The position numbers were made by a program, and so were the translations under genes. DNA of 64,000 nucleotides from Clavibacter phaseoli (GTDB lineage: Bacteria > Actinomycetota > Actinomycetes > Actinomycetales > Microbacteriaceae): the NCBI RefSeq assembly GCF_021922925.1, contig NZ_CP040786.1:1116001-1180000 (forward strand). Direction: 5' to 3'. A model generated the notes under the pieces. The model was not told where the DNA came from. It saw nothing but the letters and a program-made list of their open reading frames with translations, and searched no databases. Shown here one piece after another: positions 35,149 through 45,558 of this stretch (positions are counted from its first letter, which is position 1; every line of letters starts with the position of its first letter).

Positions 35149-35685
35149 ATGGCCGACAGCACCCCCTCCCCCGTCCCTCCCGCATCCGACGCCGACGCCG
35201 CTCCCCGCGGACGCGACCGCGTGCTCGCGCACGCCGCCCGCCTCGGGATCGACGTCGAGGTGGTCGACCGCCCGGACGCCGGATCCCTCGACGAGGCCGC
35301 CCGCGGCCTCGGCATCGCGCCGTCGCACCTCGTGAAGTCGCTCGTGGTGAAGCGCCACGACGGCGCCCTGCTCATCGCGCTCGTGCCGGGCGACCGGCAG
35401 ATCAGCTGGGCGAAGCTGCGCGCGCTCGTGGGCGTCAACAAGCTCTCGATGCCCGCGCCCGAGGTGGCGCTCGCGGCGACCGGGTACGAGCGCGGCACCA
35501 TCACGCCGCTCGGCGCCCACGGCGACCTGCCCGTCTACGCGGACGAGCGCGTCGCCGGCCGGCGCATCGGGATGGGCGGCGGCGAGCACGGCGTCTCGGC
35601 CCTCGTGGACGCGGACGCGCTCGTGGACGCGCTCGGCGCGACCGTCGGCGACATCACCGACGAGCTGACGATCCGCCGCCCCTGA
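35149..35685 (+). CDS. YbaK/EbsC family aminoacyl-tRNA deacylase
   Basis: 178 aa. YbaK-type proteins hydrolyse mischarged Cys-tRNA-Pro or related mis-acylated tRNAs in trans. Family segments are VDRPDAGSLDEAARGLGI, then HLVKSLVVKR with the conserved Lys, KLSMPAPEVALAATGYERGTITPLG and the glycine-rich RIGMGGGEHGVSALVDADAL. A ~20-residue Pro/Asp-rich N-terminus precedes the domain. It converges on glyS with a 52-bp gap. Which mischarged tRNA it clears cannot be told from sequence. Confidence 0.92.
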   Translation: MADSTPSPVPPASDADAAPRGRDRVLAHAARLGIDVEVVDRPDAGSLDEAARGLGIAPSHLVKSLVVKRHDGALLIALVPGDRQISWAKLRALVGVNKLSMPAPEVALAATGYERGTITPLGAHGDLPVYADERVAGRRIGMGGGEHGVSALVDADALVDALGATVGDITDELTIRRP

Positions 35686-35737
35686 CCCGCGTGAGGCGGG
35701 CCGGGGACGGCGGATCGGCCGTTCGGGGATCGGCGGG

Positions 35738-37123
35738 TCAGGCGCCGATGAGCTGCCCGGCCAGGTAGCCCATGAGCTCGTCGAGCGGGATGCGCTCCTG
35801 CGCCATGGTGTCGCGCTCGCGCACCGTGACGGCCTGGTCGTCGAGCGTGTCGAAGTCGATCGTCACGCAGAACGGCGTGCCGATCTCGTCCTGGCGGCGG
35901 TAGCGGCGGCCGATGGCGCCGGCGTCGTCGAACTCGATGTTCCAGACCTTGCGCAGCTCCGCGGCGAGCTCCCGCGCGACGGGCGACAGCCGCTCGTTGC
36001 GCGACAGCGGCAGCACGGCGACCTTGACGGGCGCGAGGCGACGGTCGAGGCGGAGGACCGTGCGCTTGTCGACGCCGCCCTTCGCGTTCGGCGCCTCGTC
36101 CTCGTGGTACGCGTCGACGAGGAAGGCCATCATCGAGCGGGTCAGGCCGGCCGCGGGCTCGATGACGTACGGGATCCACCGCTCGTTCTTCGTCTGGTCG
36201 AAGTACGAGAGGTCCTGGCCGGACGCCTCCGAGTGCGTGCGCAGGTCGTAGTCGGTCCGGTTCGCGATGCCCTCGAGCTCGCCCCACGCGCCGCCGGCGA
36301 AGCCGAAGCGGTACTCGATGTCGACCGTGCGGGTCGAGTAGTGCGAGAGCTTCTCCTGCGGGTGCTCGAACAGGCGGAGGTTCTCGGGGTCGATGCCGAG
36401 GTCGGTGTACCAGGCGTAGCGGGCGTCGATCCAGTACTGGTGCCACTCGGCGTCGGTGCCGGGCTCGACGAAGAACTCCATCTCCATCTGCTCGAACTCG
36501 CGCGTGCGGAAGATCCAGTTCTGCGGCGTGATCTCGTTCCGGAAGCTCTTGCCGATCTGGCCGATGCCGAACGGCGGCTTCTGGCGTGCGGCGCTCAGCA
36601 CGTTGGCGAAGTTGACGAAGATGCCCTGCGCGGTCTCGGGGCGGAGGTAGTGCAGGCCCTCCTGGTTGTCGACCGGGCCGAGGAACGTCTTGAGCAGGCC
36701 GGAGAAGTTCTGCGGCTCGGTCCAGGATCCGGGCTGGCCGGTGTCGGGGTCGTTGACGTCGGCGAGGCCGTTGACCGGCGGGTGGCCGTGCTTCGCCTCG
36801 TAGGCCTCGAGCAGGTGGTCGGCGCGGTAGCGCTTGTGCGTGTGCAGCGACTCGACCAGCGGGTCGCTGAAGACCTCGACGTGGCCGGAGGCCTCCCACA
36901 CCCGGCGGGGCAGGATGACCGAGGAGTCGAGGCCGACGACGTCGTCGCGGCCGTTGACCATGGTCTGCCACCACTGGCGCTTGATGTTCTCCTTCAGCGC
37001 CACGCCGAGCGGCCCGTAGTCCCACGCGGAGCGCGAGCCGCCGTAGATCTCACCCGCCTGGAAGACGAACCCGCGCCGCTTGGCGAGGTTGATGACGGGA
37101 TCGAGACGCGAGGGGGTTGCCAC
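35738..37123 (-). CDS. glyS: Glycyl-tRNA synthetase (single-chain, class II)
   Basis: 461 aa alpha2-type enzyme that charges tRNA-Gly. GTG start at 37123 preceded by AGGAG at six bases. N-terminal [25 protein letters not shown], motif 2 region [40 protein letters not shown] and the motif 3 region [20 protein letters not shown] identify the eukaryote/actinobacteria-type GlyRS; the C-terminal ~100 residues are the anticodon-binding domain. No leader peptide or T-box-like structure is obvious in the 111-bp upstream gap, which holds only a terminator hairpin of the upstream gene. Confidence 0.98.
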   Translation of the reverse strand: MATPSRLDPVINLAKRRGFVFQAGEIYGGSRSAWDYGPLGVALKENIKRQWWQTMVNGRDDVVGLDSSVILPRRVWEASGHVEVFSDPLVESLHTHKRYRADHLLEAYEAKHGHPPVNGLADVNDPDTGQPGSWTEPQNFSGLLKTFLGPVDNQEGLHYLRPETAQGIFVNFANVLSAARQKPPFGIGQIGKSFRNEITPQNWIFRTREFEQMEMEFFVEPGTDAEWHQYWIDARYAWYTDLGIDPENLRLFEHPQEKLSHYSTRTVDIEYRFGFAGGAWGELEGIANRTDYDLRTHSEASGQDLSYFDQTKNERWIPYVIEPAAGLTRSMMAFLVDAYHEDEAPNAKGGVDKRTVLRLDRRLAPVKVAVLPLSRNERLSPVARELAAELRKVWNIEFDDAGAIGRRYRRQDEIGTPFCVTIDFDTLDDQAVTVRERDTMAQERIPLDELMGYLAGQLIGA

Positions 37124-37166
37124 GTTTGCTCCTAGGTGGGGCCGGACTGGGTGCCCGGTCGGCGGA

Positions 37167-37199
37167 CGGCGACGGGCCGGCGGGATGCCGGCGTCGCCG
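37167..37199 (-). terminator. Hairpin after the Gfo/Idh/MocA gene, upstream of glyS
   Basis: Nested arms CGGCGAC/GTCGCCG (37167-37173, 37193-37199) and GCCGGC/GCCGGC (37176-37181, 37187-37192) with a two-base bulge and 5-base loop. Likely ends the recO-uppS-oxidoreductase transcript. Confidence 0.65.
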
Positions 37200-37234
37200 G
37201 GAAAGGCGGCCCCCAGTCTACGGGCGCGTCGCGC

Positions 37235-38350
37235 TCAGTCCTCGTCGCCCGCGGTCCGCCGGTGCGCGAGCTCGACGATGCGGACGGTCTCCAGCGAGTC
37301 GCGCGGCTCGACCGGGACGGGCCCGCGGCCGCGGACGGCGTCGGCCATGGCGCGATAGAACTCGGCGTAGCGCCCGCGCTCGGTGGGGACGCGCTCCCCC
37401 GCGGGATCCCCGGCCGCCTCGACGAGCGTGCCCCACTCCGACTCGGGCGCCTCGCCGAAGCCGGGGTCGGTCGGCGCCGCGCCCTCCTTCAGCAGCGGCT
37501 CCTGCGGGTCGAGCCCGTGGACGGCGTACGCGCCCGCGGTGCCGAGCACGCGGAAGCGGGGTCCCGCCAGCGCGGCGACGCGGCTGACGGTGATGTGCGA
37601 CTGCACGCCCGACTCGTGCAGCAGCGAGTAGAAGGCGTCGTCGTCGCTCGCGGATCCGTCGCGCACGGTGGCGAGCTCGGCCGCGAAGTCGGCGACGGGG
37701 CCGAAGAGCTCGAGCGCCTGGTCGATCAGGTGGCTGCCGAGGTCGTAGGAGATGCCCGCCGCGTCGGCCGGCGTCTCGCGGTCCTGCCAGCGGTCGCGGA
37801 CGGGCCCGCCCCAGCGCTCGAATGTCGACTCGAAGCGGTGGACCTCCCCGAGGCGGCCTGACGCGATGAGCGCCTTCACGGTGAGGAAGTCGCCGTCGAG
37901 GCGCCGGTTCTGGAAGACGGAGAACGGGACGCCGAGGGCCTCGGCGCGCTCGATGAGCATGAGCGCCTCGTCCACGGTCGCGACGAACGGCTTGTCCATC
38001 ACGACGGCCAGGTGCGCGTCGAGCGCCTGCAGCCCCTGGCGGAGGTGCGCGGAGGCGGGCGACGCGATCACGACCATGTCGAGCTCGGCGGAGCGCGCGA
38101 ACAGCTCGTCCGCGGACGCCACGACGTCGGCGCCGGGGTGGCGCTCGCGGACCTGCGCGGCGCGGTCCGCGTCGGAGGTCGACACCAGCGCGATGCGGTA
38201 GTCGGGGCTCGCCGCGAGGAACGGCGCGTGGAAGACCCGGCCGGCGAGGCCGTAGCCAACGATGCCGACGCGGATCGGGGCATCGGCGCCCTCCACGGAC
38301 GCGGGTGCGGGTGCGGCGGAGGTACGGGGCGCGTTCTCGGGTGTGCTCAC
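37235..38350 (-). CDS. Gfo/Idh/MocA family oxidoreductase
   Basis: 371 aa. The N-terminal Rossmann domain starts IRVGIVGYGLAGRVFHAPFL (GxGxxG) after a ~25-residue disordered lead, and the conserved VVMDKPFVATVDEA supplies the EKP-like motif, here DKP. The C-terminal alpha/beta substrate domain includes GISYDLGSHLIDQAL with a catalytic His/Asp. These enzymes oxidise or reduce sugars, inositols or their acids with NAD(P). GTG start 10 bp after uppS; a TAGCAT seven bases before the start overlaps the uppS stop codon, so it may have its own leaderless promoter in addition to read-through. Confidence 0.9.
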   Translation of the reverse strand: MSTPENAPRTSAAPAPASVEGADAPIRVGIVGYGLAGRVFHAPFLAASPDYRIALVSTSDADRAAQVRERHPGADVVASADELFARSAELDMVVIASPASAHLRQGLQALDAHLAVVMDKPFVATVDEALMLIERAEALGVPFSVFQNRRLDGDFLTVKALIASGRLGEVHRFESTFERWGGPVRDRWQDRETPADAAGISYDLGSHLIDQALELFGPVADFAAELATVRDGSASDDDAFYSLLHESGVQSHITVSRVAALAGPRFRVLGTAGAYAVHGLDPQEPLLKEGAAPTDPGFGEAPESEWGTLVEAAGDPAGERVPTERGRYAEFYRAMADAVRGRGPVPVEPRDSLETVRIVELAHRRTAGDED

Positions 38351-38357
38351 GTCCCCG

Positions 38358-38363
38358 ATGCTA
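38358..38363 (-). promoter_or_regulatory. Possible -10 element TAGCAT overlapping the uppS stop codon
   Basis: TAGCAT, seven bases, GTG. The TAG is also the uppS stop codon, so chance cannot be excluded. Confidence 0.3.
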
Positions 38364-39227
38364 CTGAGCGGCCGGCTCCCGGTCGCCCTCGGCCTCGGCG
38401 TCCGGATCCTCCGCGGACCCCTGGTCGGCGTCGCCCGCGTGCGCGTCGACCGCGCCGCCGAACCGCCGGTCGCGGTGCACGTAGCTCTCGACGGCGTCCC
38501 AGAGGTCCTTCCGCCGGAAGTCGGGCCACAGCCGGTCGAGGAACACCATCTCCGCGTACGCCGACTGCCAGAGCAGGAAGTTGCTCGTGCGCTGCTCGCC
38601 CGAGCTGCGGATGAAGAGGTCGACGTCGGGCACGTCCGGCAGGTACAGGTAGCGCTGGATCGTGCGCTCGTCGACGCGCGACGCCTTGAGCCGGCCGGCG
38701 TCCACGTCCTCGGCGATGCGGCGCACGGCGTCGCCGATCTCGGTGCGGCCGCCGTAGTTGATGCACATCGTGAGCGTCATCCCGGTGTTGTGCTTGGTCA
38801 TCTCCTCGGCGACCTGCAGGTCGTCGATGACGCTGCGCCAGAGGCGCGGGCGGCGGCCGGCCCAGCGGATGCGGACGTTCCAGGCGTCCAGCTGGTCGCG
38901 GCGGCGGTGGATCACGTCGCGGTTGAAGCCCATGAGGAAGCGCACCTCGGCGGGCGAGCGCTTCCAGTTCTCGGTCGAGAAGGCGTAGACGGAGAGGTGC
39001 GTCGCGCCCAGCTGGACGGCGCCCGCGACGGTGTCGAACCACGCCTCCTCGCCCGCCTGGTGGCCGGCCGTGCGCGGGAGGCCGCGCTGGTTCGCCCAGC
39101 GGCCGTTGCCGTCCATGACGACCGCGATGTGCTTCGGCACGAGGTCGGCGGGGATCGCGGGCGGCCGCTCGCCGGTCCAGTCGAGCGGGAGGTCGGTGCG
39201 GCCGGGGACCTCGGGGCGTCGGCTCAT
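38361..39227 (-). CDS. uppS: Isoprenyl transferase (undecaprenyl/decaprenyl diphosphate synthase)
   Basis: 288 aa cis-prenyltransferase making the lipid carrier for cell-wall synthesis. The catalytic Asp39 is in [17 protein letters not shown], followed by [24 protein letters not shown] and the C-terminal [24 protein letters not shown], all diagnostic. A ~25-residue acidic tail ([17 protein letters not shown]) extends beyond the usual C-terminus. ATG overlaps the recO stop (ATGA), the conserved actinobacterial recO-uppS pair. Product chain length cannot be read from sequence. Confidence 0.97.
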   Translation of the reverse strand: MSRRPEVPGRTDLPLDWTGERPPAIPADLVPKHIAVVMDGNGRWANQRGLPRTAGHQAGEEAWFDTVAGAVQLGATHLSVYAFSTENWKRSPAEVRFLMGFNRDVIHRRRDQLDAWNVRIRWAGRRPRLWRSVIDDLQVAEEMTKHNTGMTLTMCINYGGRTEIGDAVRRIAEDVDAGRLKASRVDERTIQRYLYLPDVPDVDLFIRSSGEQRTSNFLLWQSAYAEMVFLDRLWPDFRRKDLWDAVESYVHRDRRFGGAVDAHAGDADQGSAEDPDAEAEGDREPAAQ

Positions 39228-40159
39228 GGGGTCGTCTCCTGTGCTCGGGGGCGGTCGGCGGGGGTCGCGGGCAAGGCGTCGGCGTCGGGGTCGGGATCCG
39301 CGTCGCGCGGCGTGGAGCGGACGACGGACGCGGTGGCGGCGGCGAGGGCCGCGGCGGGATCCCGGTCGGCGCCGTCGAGGTCGGGCGCGTCGAGCGGCAC
39401 GGGCCGCTCGGTGGGCGGCAGCAGCTGGCGGGCGTCGCTGCGGTCGACGAGGCCGAGCGAGCGGATCCCCCGGTCGAGGTGCCACTGCGCGTACGCCGCG
39501 ACCACGCCGCTCGCGCGCGCCTGCGACCGGAGCGTGGCGGCCTCGGCGTGCGGCCAGTCGCCCGTGAGGAGCGCGGAGAGCAGCGCGAGGGTGTCGGGGT
39601 CGAGCCGCGGGGATCCGGGCGGGGCGGCGGAGTCGGCGACCACGCCGCCGAGCTGCACGACGAAGGCGGAGTGCGGCCCGGGCGCGCCCGTCACCGCGCA
39701 GTCCTGGAAGCTCGGCGCCCATCCGGCCATCGACAGGCTCCGCAGCAGGTAGGAGTCGAGCGTGAGGCTCGCGCCGTGCTCGCGGCGGCTGAGGGACCGG
39801 AGCGCGCCGACGAGGAGCAGGTAGTGCTGGAGCGATCCCTCGTCCTCCGTGACGCGGTCGGCGGTCTCGACCATGGCGCTGGCGGCGGTGTAGCTGCCGT
39901 AGTCGGCCGCGATGAGGGCGCCGTAGGACGCGATCGACTCGGCCTGCGTGATGATGTCGAGCGTCCGGCCCTCGAAGAACTGGGCGTCGGCGACCATGAA
40001 CGGCTCGAGGCGGGCGCCGAACTTCGACTGCGTCCGGCGCACGCCCTTGGCCACCGCGCGGATCTTGCCGTGCTGGCGCGAGAGCATCGTGACGATCCGG
40101 TCCGCCTCGCCCAGCTTGTGGGTGCGCAGGACGACGATCTCGTCACGGTAGAGGGGCAC
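39224..40159 (-). CDS. recO: DNA repair protein RecO
   Basis: 311 aa. Works with RecF/RecR to load RecA on gapped DNA. The N-terminal OB fold begins [40 protein letters not shown], the classic RecO start. The zinc cysteines found in some RecO proteins are largely missing here: only one Cys ([11 protein letters not shown]) remains at the expected place, as in several actinobacteria. The C-terminal ~60 residues are Pro/Asp/Ala-rich and probably disordered. GTG start with GATAAT exactly six bases upstream and no ribosome-binding site except GAGGGG touching the start; a leaderless transcript is likely. Confidence 0.95.
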   Translation of the reverse strand: MPLYRDEIVVLRTHKLGEADRIVTMLSRQHGKIRAVAKGVRRTQSKFGARLEPFMVADAQFFEGRTLDIITQAESIASYGALIAADYGSYTAASAMVETADRVTEDEGSLQHYLLLVGALRSLSRREHGASLTLDSYLLRSLSMAGWAPSFQDCAVTGAPGPHSAFVVQLGGVVADSAAPPGSPRLDPDTLALLSALLTGDWPHAEAATLRSQARASGVVAAYAQWHLDRGIRSLGLVDRSDARQLLPPTERPVPLDAPDLDGADRDPAAALAAATASVVRSTPRDADPDPDADALPATPADRPRAQETTP

Positions 40160-40165
40160 CCCTCG

Positions 40166-40171
40166 ATTATC
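40166..40171 (-). promoter_or_regulatory. -10 element GATAAT of recO
   Basis: GATAAT (five of six consensus bases) then CGAGGG then GTG. Six-base spacing fits leaderless initiation. Confidence 0.6.
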
Positions 40172-40277
40172 CGCCCCGCGCGCCGGCTCCCCCTCCGCCG
40201 CCGCGCGGGGCGGGCCCGGTCCGCGCGGCGTCGCGCGGCCGGGTGCGGCGCCCGCGCTGTGCTATCAAGGGGAGGCC

Positions 40278-40955
40278 ATGGATCCCGTCCCCCTCACCAT
40301 CCCGCTCTGGGCGGACCTCCTGGCGGTCAGCATCGGCAGCCTCCAGGGCGCCATGTTCGCGGCGGGCTTCCGCGACCGCCGCCTCGACCTGCTCGGCGTC
40401 GCCATCATCGGCACGGCGACGGGCCTCGGCGGCGGCCTCCTCCGCGACGTGTTCCTCGACGTCACGCCCGCGGCGCTCTCCAGCAACTGGCTCATGCTCG
40501 TCGCGGTCGCGGCGGCCCTCGGCGGCATGCTGCTCGAGCGGATCTTCACCCGCCTCGACGTCGTCATCACCGCCCTCGACGCGCTCACCATCGGCCTGTT
40601 CTGCGCCATCGGCACGTCGAAGGCCCTGGCCGCCGGGGTGCCGGGGGTGCCCGCGGTCTTCATCGGGGTCGTGTCGGCGGTCGGCGGCTCGTTCGTCCGC
40701 GACCTGCTGCTCAACCTGCCCATCGCGATGATGCACGTCGGCTCGCTCTACGCGGTCGCCGCGGGCGTGGGCGCCGTCATCGTCGTCGTGCTCGCGGCGT
40801 TCGGCGTGCCCATGTGGATCGCGGCCATCGTCTGCGTCGCCGTCACGGCCACCACCCGGCTCCTCGCAGTGCGCTTCGGGTGGAGCCTCCCGGAGCAGCG
40901 CGCGCTCAGCCGCCTGCGGTTCACGGCGCTGCGCCGGCCGCGCCCGCGGCGCTGA
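40278..40955 (+). CDS. UPF0126/TRIC-type membrane protein
   Basis: 225 aa with seven hydrophobic helices in two repeated halves. Each half carries the family glycine pattern: IGTATGLGGGLLRDVFLD and VVSAVGGSFVRDLLLN. Prokaryotic homologues of trimeric intracellular cation channels have this fold and conduct K+ or related ions; some members have been proposed as glycine transporters. The ATG is preceded by GGGGAGG, and TATCAA lies just before that. Divergent from recO by 118 bp and followed by a strong bidirectional terminator. Confidence 0.9.
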   Translation: MDPVPLTIPLWADLLAVSIGSLQGAMFAAGFRDRRLDLLGVAIIGTATGLGGGLLRDVFLDVTPAALSSNWLMLVAVAAALGGMLLERIFTRLDVVITALDALTIGLFCAIGTSKALAAGVPGVPAVFIGVVSAVGGSFVRDLLLNLPIAMMHVGSLYAVAAGVGAVIVVVLAAFGVPMWIAAIVCVAVTATTRLLAVRFGWSLPEQRALSRLRFTALRRPRPRR

Positions 40956-41012
40956 TCCCCCGCGCCCGGAGCGCGGATCCGGCGCCGCCCCGCCTGGCCG
41001 CCGCCGCGCACG

Positions 41013-41044
41013 ACGACGGCCGGGCGTCGCCGCCCGGCCGTCGT
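41013..41044. terminator. Bidirectional hairpin between the TRIC-type gene and leuA
   Basis: Perfect 14-bp arms (41013-41026 and 41031-41044) around a TCGC loop, in the 106-bp convergent gap. Confidence 0.8.
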
Positions 41045-41061
41045 GGATCGCGCGCCGCGGA

Positions 41062-42889
<1,828 letters not shown>

Positions 42890-42904
<15 letters not shown>

Positions 42905-42934
42905 GCGACTAAGGAGGAGGCGGCCGGACTGCAT
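42890..42934 (-). CDS. leuL: leuA leader peptide (14 aa, three consecutive Leu codons)
   Basis: Reads MQSGRLLLSRRGEA then TGA; the Leu codons are CTC CTC CTT at 42919-42911. It ends 62 bases before the leuA start. Leader peptides with a run of leucines and an RRGEA-like ending have been described for leuA in actinobacteria and respond to leucyl-tRNA supply through ribosome stalling. No Shine-Dalgarno precedes the ATG; TACCGT lies exactly six bases upstream, so the transcript appears to start at the A of this ATG. Too short for standard gene finding. Confidence 0.82.
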
Positions 42935-42940
42935 GCGACC

Positions 42941-42946
42941 ACGGTA
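42941..42946 (-). promoter_or_regulatory. -10 element TACCGT of the leuA transcript
   Basis: TACCGT-GGTCGC-ATG places transcription start on the leader-peptide start codon. The -35 region would fall inside the upstream terminator hairpin (42951-42983). Confidence 0.55.
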
Positions 42947-42950
42947 CACC

Positions 42951-42983
42951 GGCGCCGCGGGGGTCCGCACCCGCCGCGGCGCC
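42951..42983 (-). terminator. Terminator of the aminoacyl-lipid synthase gene
   Basis: Ten-bp arms GGCGCCGCGG and CCGCGGCGCC (42951-42960, 42974-42983), extended by GGG/CCC past a one-base bulge, 6-base loop, directly between the synthase stop (42994) and the leuA promoter. Confidence 0.7.
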
Positions 42984-42993
42984 CGGGCGGCGC

Positions 42994-45558
42994 TCATCGG
43001 GCGGAGCGGAGCACGCGGGTGAGGTCGCGCACGGACGTCGACGGCAGGTAGGCGCGGGTCAGCGCGAGGCCGATCGTCGGCAGGGCCGTCGCGTCCGGGT
43101 AGGCCATGATCAGCGGCACGAGCTCCGGCTGGAACTTGCGCTTGAACTCCAGCAGCGAGCGGAAGCCGTACACCGGCTCCAGCGAGTCCGCGAGGAACTC
43201 GAGGATCCGCTCGACCGCGCTCTCCTGGCGCTCCTGGCCGGCGCCGGCGTCCGCCTGCTCGCCCTTCGGGGACGCGGCGCGGGTCTGCGCGAGCGGCGCG
43301 GCGGAGAGGCTCATGAACTCGATGCCGTCCTCCTTCATCCGCATGGCCGAGCGGGCGATGAGGAACTCCATGACGCCGTTGATGCCGTCCGGGCGGCGGC
43401 GCATGAAGTCGAGCGTCCAGCCGACCACCTCGCCGTCGCGCCAGGTGGGCAGCCAGCTCGTGGCCGCCTGCACGCGGTCGTCGGCGTCGATCGCGAGCAT
43501 GAGCCGCACCGCGGGATCGCGCAGCTCCTCCACGCCGCCCAGCGTGAAGCCCATCTCGGGCAGCTCCTTCTCGGCGACCCACTCCTCGGACATCTGCTCG
43601 ATCTGGCTCGCCCACGCGAGGGGCAGCTCGGCCCAGGTGGTCCACTCGGCGCGGATCCCGGCACGGTCGGCGCGGTTGATGGACGTGCGGACGTCCTGCC
43701 ACTTCTTGCCCGTGGTCTGCCAGGTGCCCGGCCGCACGACGGTCTCCTCGGCGACGACGAGCGTCTCCCAGCCCATGTCGCGGAACAGCGGCGCCATGGA
43801 CGCGGGGACGCTGTAGAAGACGGGGGTCCACCCGTTGTCGTCGGCGAAGCGCGCGAACTGGCCGAGGACGTCGCGGACAGCCCGGTCGTCGGCGGGCGGA
43901 CCGAGGGGCGCCGCCGTGGTGATGGCGACGCTGCCCACCACGCGGTACGCCACGACCGTCTGCCCGTCGGCGGCGATCCAGTAGGAGTTCCCCGGCCAGG
44001 TCGCCATGTGCGAGAGCGAGCCGATCGCGCCGCGGCGGAGGGCGGGGGCGACGCGCGCCTGCGCCCGGGGCACGGCGGCGATGCGGACGTCGGCGATGGC
44101 GCGCAGGCTCGCGATCACCAGGATGATCCAGAACACCGGGCCGACCCCGCGGTAGACGACGTCGGTGATCGGGTCGGTCGGCAGGAAGTCGAGCGACTCG
44201 CCCCGCAGGAACGACGCCGGGATGAAGCGGTCGGGCGCCTCGGCGAGCAGGTCGTTGAGGTCCACCGGCCGGGTGAAGGCGTCGGAGAGCGCGAGCCCCG
44301 TCGCCACGAACAGCGCCATGAGCCCGGCGAGGGCGACGCCCGTGGTCACGAGGAAGCGCCGGATGGCGGGGGCCGTCGACAGGATGGTGAAGTGCCGGCG
44401 CAGGAGCACCAGGATGATGGCGCTGCCGAGCGGCAGCGCCACCGACGCGATGAGGGCCGCGACCGCCTCCGGGTGCGCGGACGGCGACGCGGACAGGCGC
44501 GGCGAGACCATGTCGCGGTGCACGAGCATCCCGAACGCGTAGGCGGACAGCACGGCGAGCAGCAGGTTGACGCTGACCGCCAGCCAGACGGCGAAGCGCC
44601 GACCGCGCGCCAGGCCGTACGCGGCGACGAGCAGCGCGAGCAGCGGCGCCACCGACAGGAGGATCGGGCCGACGCCGCCGCCGATGCGCGCCAGCATGAT
44701 CTCCTGCAGGCAGTCGTGCGTGAAGTCGCTCGACAGGCAGCGGGTGGAGATCGCGTCGCCGGGCACGCGGTCGTCGACGAACAGCAGCGCGATGGGGGCG
44801 AGCGGCCCGTAGCGGCTGCGGGACAGCAGCGCGATGACGGGGCCCGTGCCGAGGATCGCGACGACCGCCGCGAGCATCACGCGCACCTCGTGGTGGGAGC
44901 TGCGCTGCCAGCGCGCTCCCCCGGCGGGGCGGTGCAGCAGCGCGCCGAGGACGCCGCCGACCAGGATCGCGAGGAGCCGGTAGAGGTCGCTCGGCTGGCC
45001 CGAGTACAGCAGGAACACGAGCACCACGACGACGAGCACCACGCGGATGCGCCGCCGCCACAGGACGCCCGCCCACGCGCTCGAGAGCGCGAGCACGCCC
45101 GCGACCGCCGTGAGCGGATCCGCCGTCGCGATGCCCCGCACGCCGTGCGACCAGAGCTCGCCGTCGACCAGGCCCTGGGCCTGCACGGCGATGCCGAGGA
45201 GCGAGCCGACGGTCCCGGTGAGCACGAACCCGAGGAGCGTGCGCCACCAGCCCATGAGGTGCTCCGCGACGCCGACGAGGACGAGCACGGCGAAGAGCGA
45301 GACGACGAGCTCCACGGGCCCGTCGGTGAGGAACGCCGCGGTGGCCGTGGTCCACCAGTGGCCGCGCTCGACGACCGCCTCGTAGCCCGTGGCCAGCTGG
45401 TGGTGGACGACGCGGCGCCAGGCGTCGGAGACGGCGGGCAGCACGGCGAGCAGCAGGATCACGAGCGCGATCCCCAGCGTGACCCGCTGCCGGAGGAGCC
45501 GCACGCCGAGGGCGCGCGCGGCGCCGGCGAACGTGAACGGACGCGACGGGGCGCTCAT
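42994..45558 (-). CDS. Aminoacyl-phosphatidylglycerol synthase-like membrane protein (DUF2156, MprF/LysX-type)
   Basis: 854 aa. Residues 1-~500 are a multi-helix membrane region; residues ~512-850 are the cytoplasmic DUF2156 catalytic domain that moves an amino acid from aminoacyl-tRNA to phosphatidylglycerol (or diacylglycerol), with segments SYWIAADGQTVVAYRVVGSVAIT, WQDVRTSINRADRAGI and FMSLSAAPLA. The outcome in other bacteria is lower surface charge and peptide-antibiotic tolerance. The first ~230 residues look like a rhomboid fold (LVGVAEHLMGWWRTLLGFV) but the protease GxSG and membrane His are not seen. ATG overlaps the upstream esterase stop (ATGA). Whether Lys or Ala is transferred cannot be told here. 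Confidence 0.88.
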   Translation of the reverse strand: MSAPSRPFTFAGAARALGVRLLRQRVTLGIALVILLLAVLPAVSDAWRRVVHHQLATGYEAVVERGHWWTTATAAFLTDGPVELVVSLFAVLVLVGVAEHLMGWWRTLLGFVLTGTVGSLLGIAVQAQGLVDGELWSHGVRGIATADPLTAVAGVLALSSAWAGVLWRRRIRVVLVVVVLVFLLYSGQPSDLYRLLAILVGGVLGALLHRPAGGARWQRSSHHEVRVMLAAVVAILGTGPVIALLSRSRYGPLAPIALLFVDDRVPGDAISTRCLSSDFTHDCLQEIMLARIGGGVGPILLSVAPLLALLVAAYGLARGRRFAVWLAVSVNLLLAVLSAYAFGMLVHRDMVSPRLSASPSAHPEAVAALIASVALPLGSAIILVLLRRHFTILSTAPAIRRFLVTTGVALAGLMALFVATGLALSDAFTRPVDLNDLLAEAPDRFIPASFLRGESLDFLPTDPITDVVYRGVGPVFWIILVIASLRAIADVRIAAVPRAQARVAPALRRGAIGSLSHMATWPGNSYWIAADGQTVVAYRVVGSVAITTAAPLGPPADDRAVRDVLGQFARFADDNGWTPVFYSVPASMAPLFRDMGWETLVVAEETVVRPGTWQTTGKKWQDVRTSINRADRAGIRAEWTTWAELPLAWASQIEQMSEEWVAEKELPEMGFTLGGVEELRDPAVRLMLAIDADDRVQAATSWLPTWRDGEVVGWTLDFMRRRPDGINGVMEFLIARSAMRMKEDGIEFMSLSAAPLAQTRAASPKGEQADAGAGQERQESAVERILEFLADSLEPVYGFRSLLEFKRKFQPELVPLIMAYPDATALPTIGLALTRAYLPSTSVRDLTRVLRSAR

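Noticed and set aside
35686..35737. Terminator in the ybaK-glyS convergent gap
   Set aside because: Only a 5-bp CCCGC/GCGGG hairpin is visible, no better than chance at this GC content.
36990..37234. T-box or amino-acid leader upstream of glyS
   Set aside because: The 111-bp gap contains a normal terminator hairpin and a good Shine-Dalgarno; no Gly-codon run or T-box specifier loop could be drawn.
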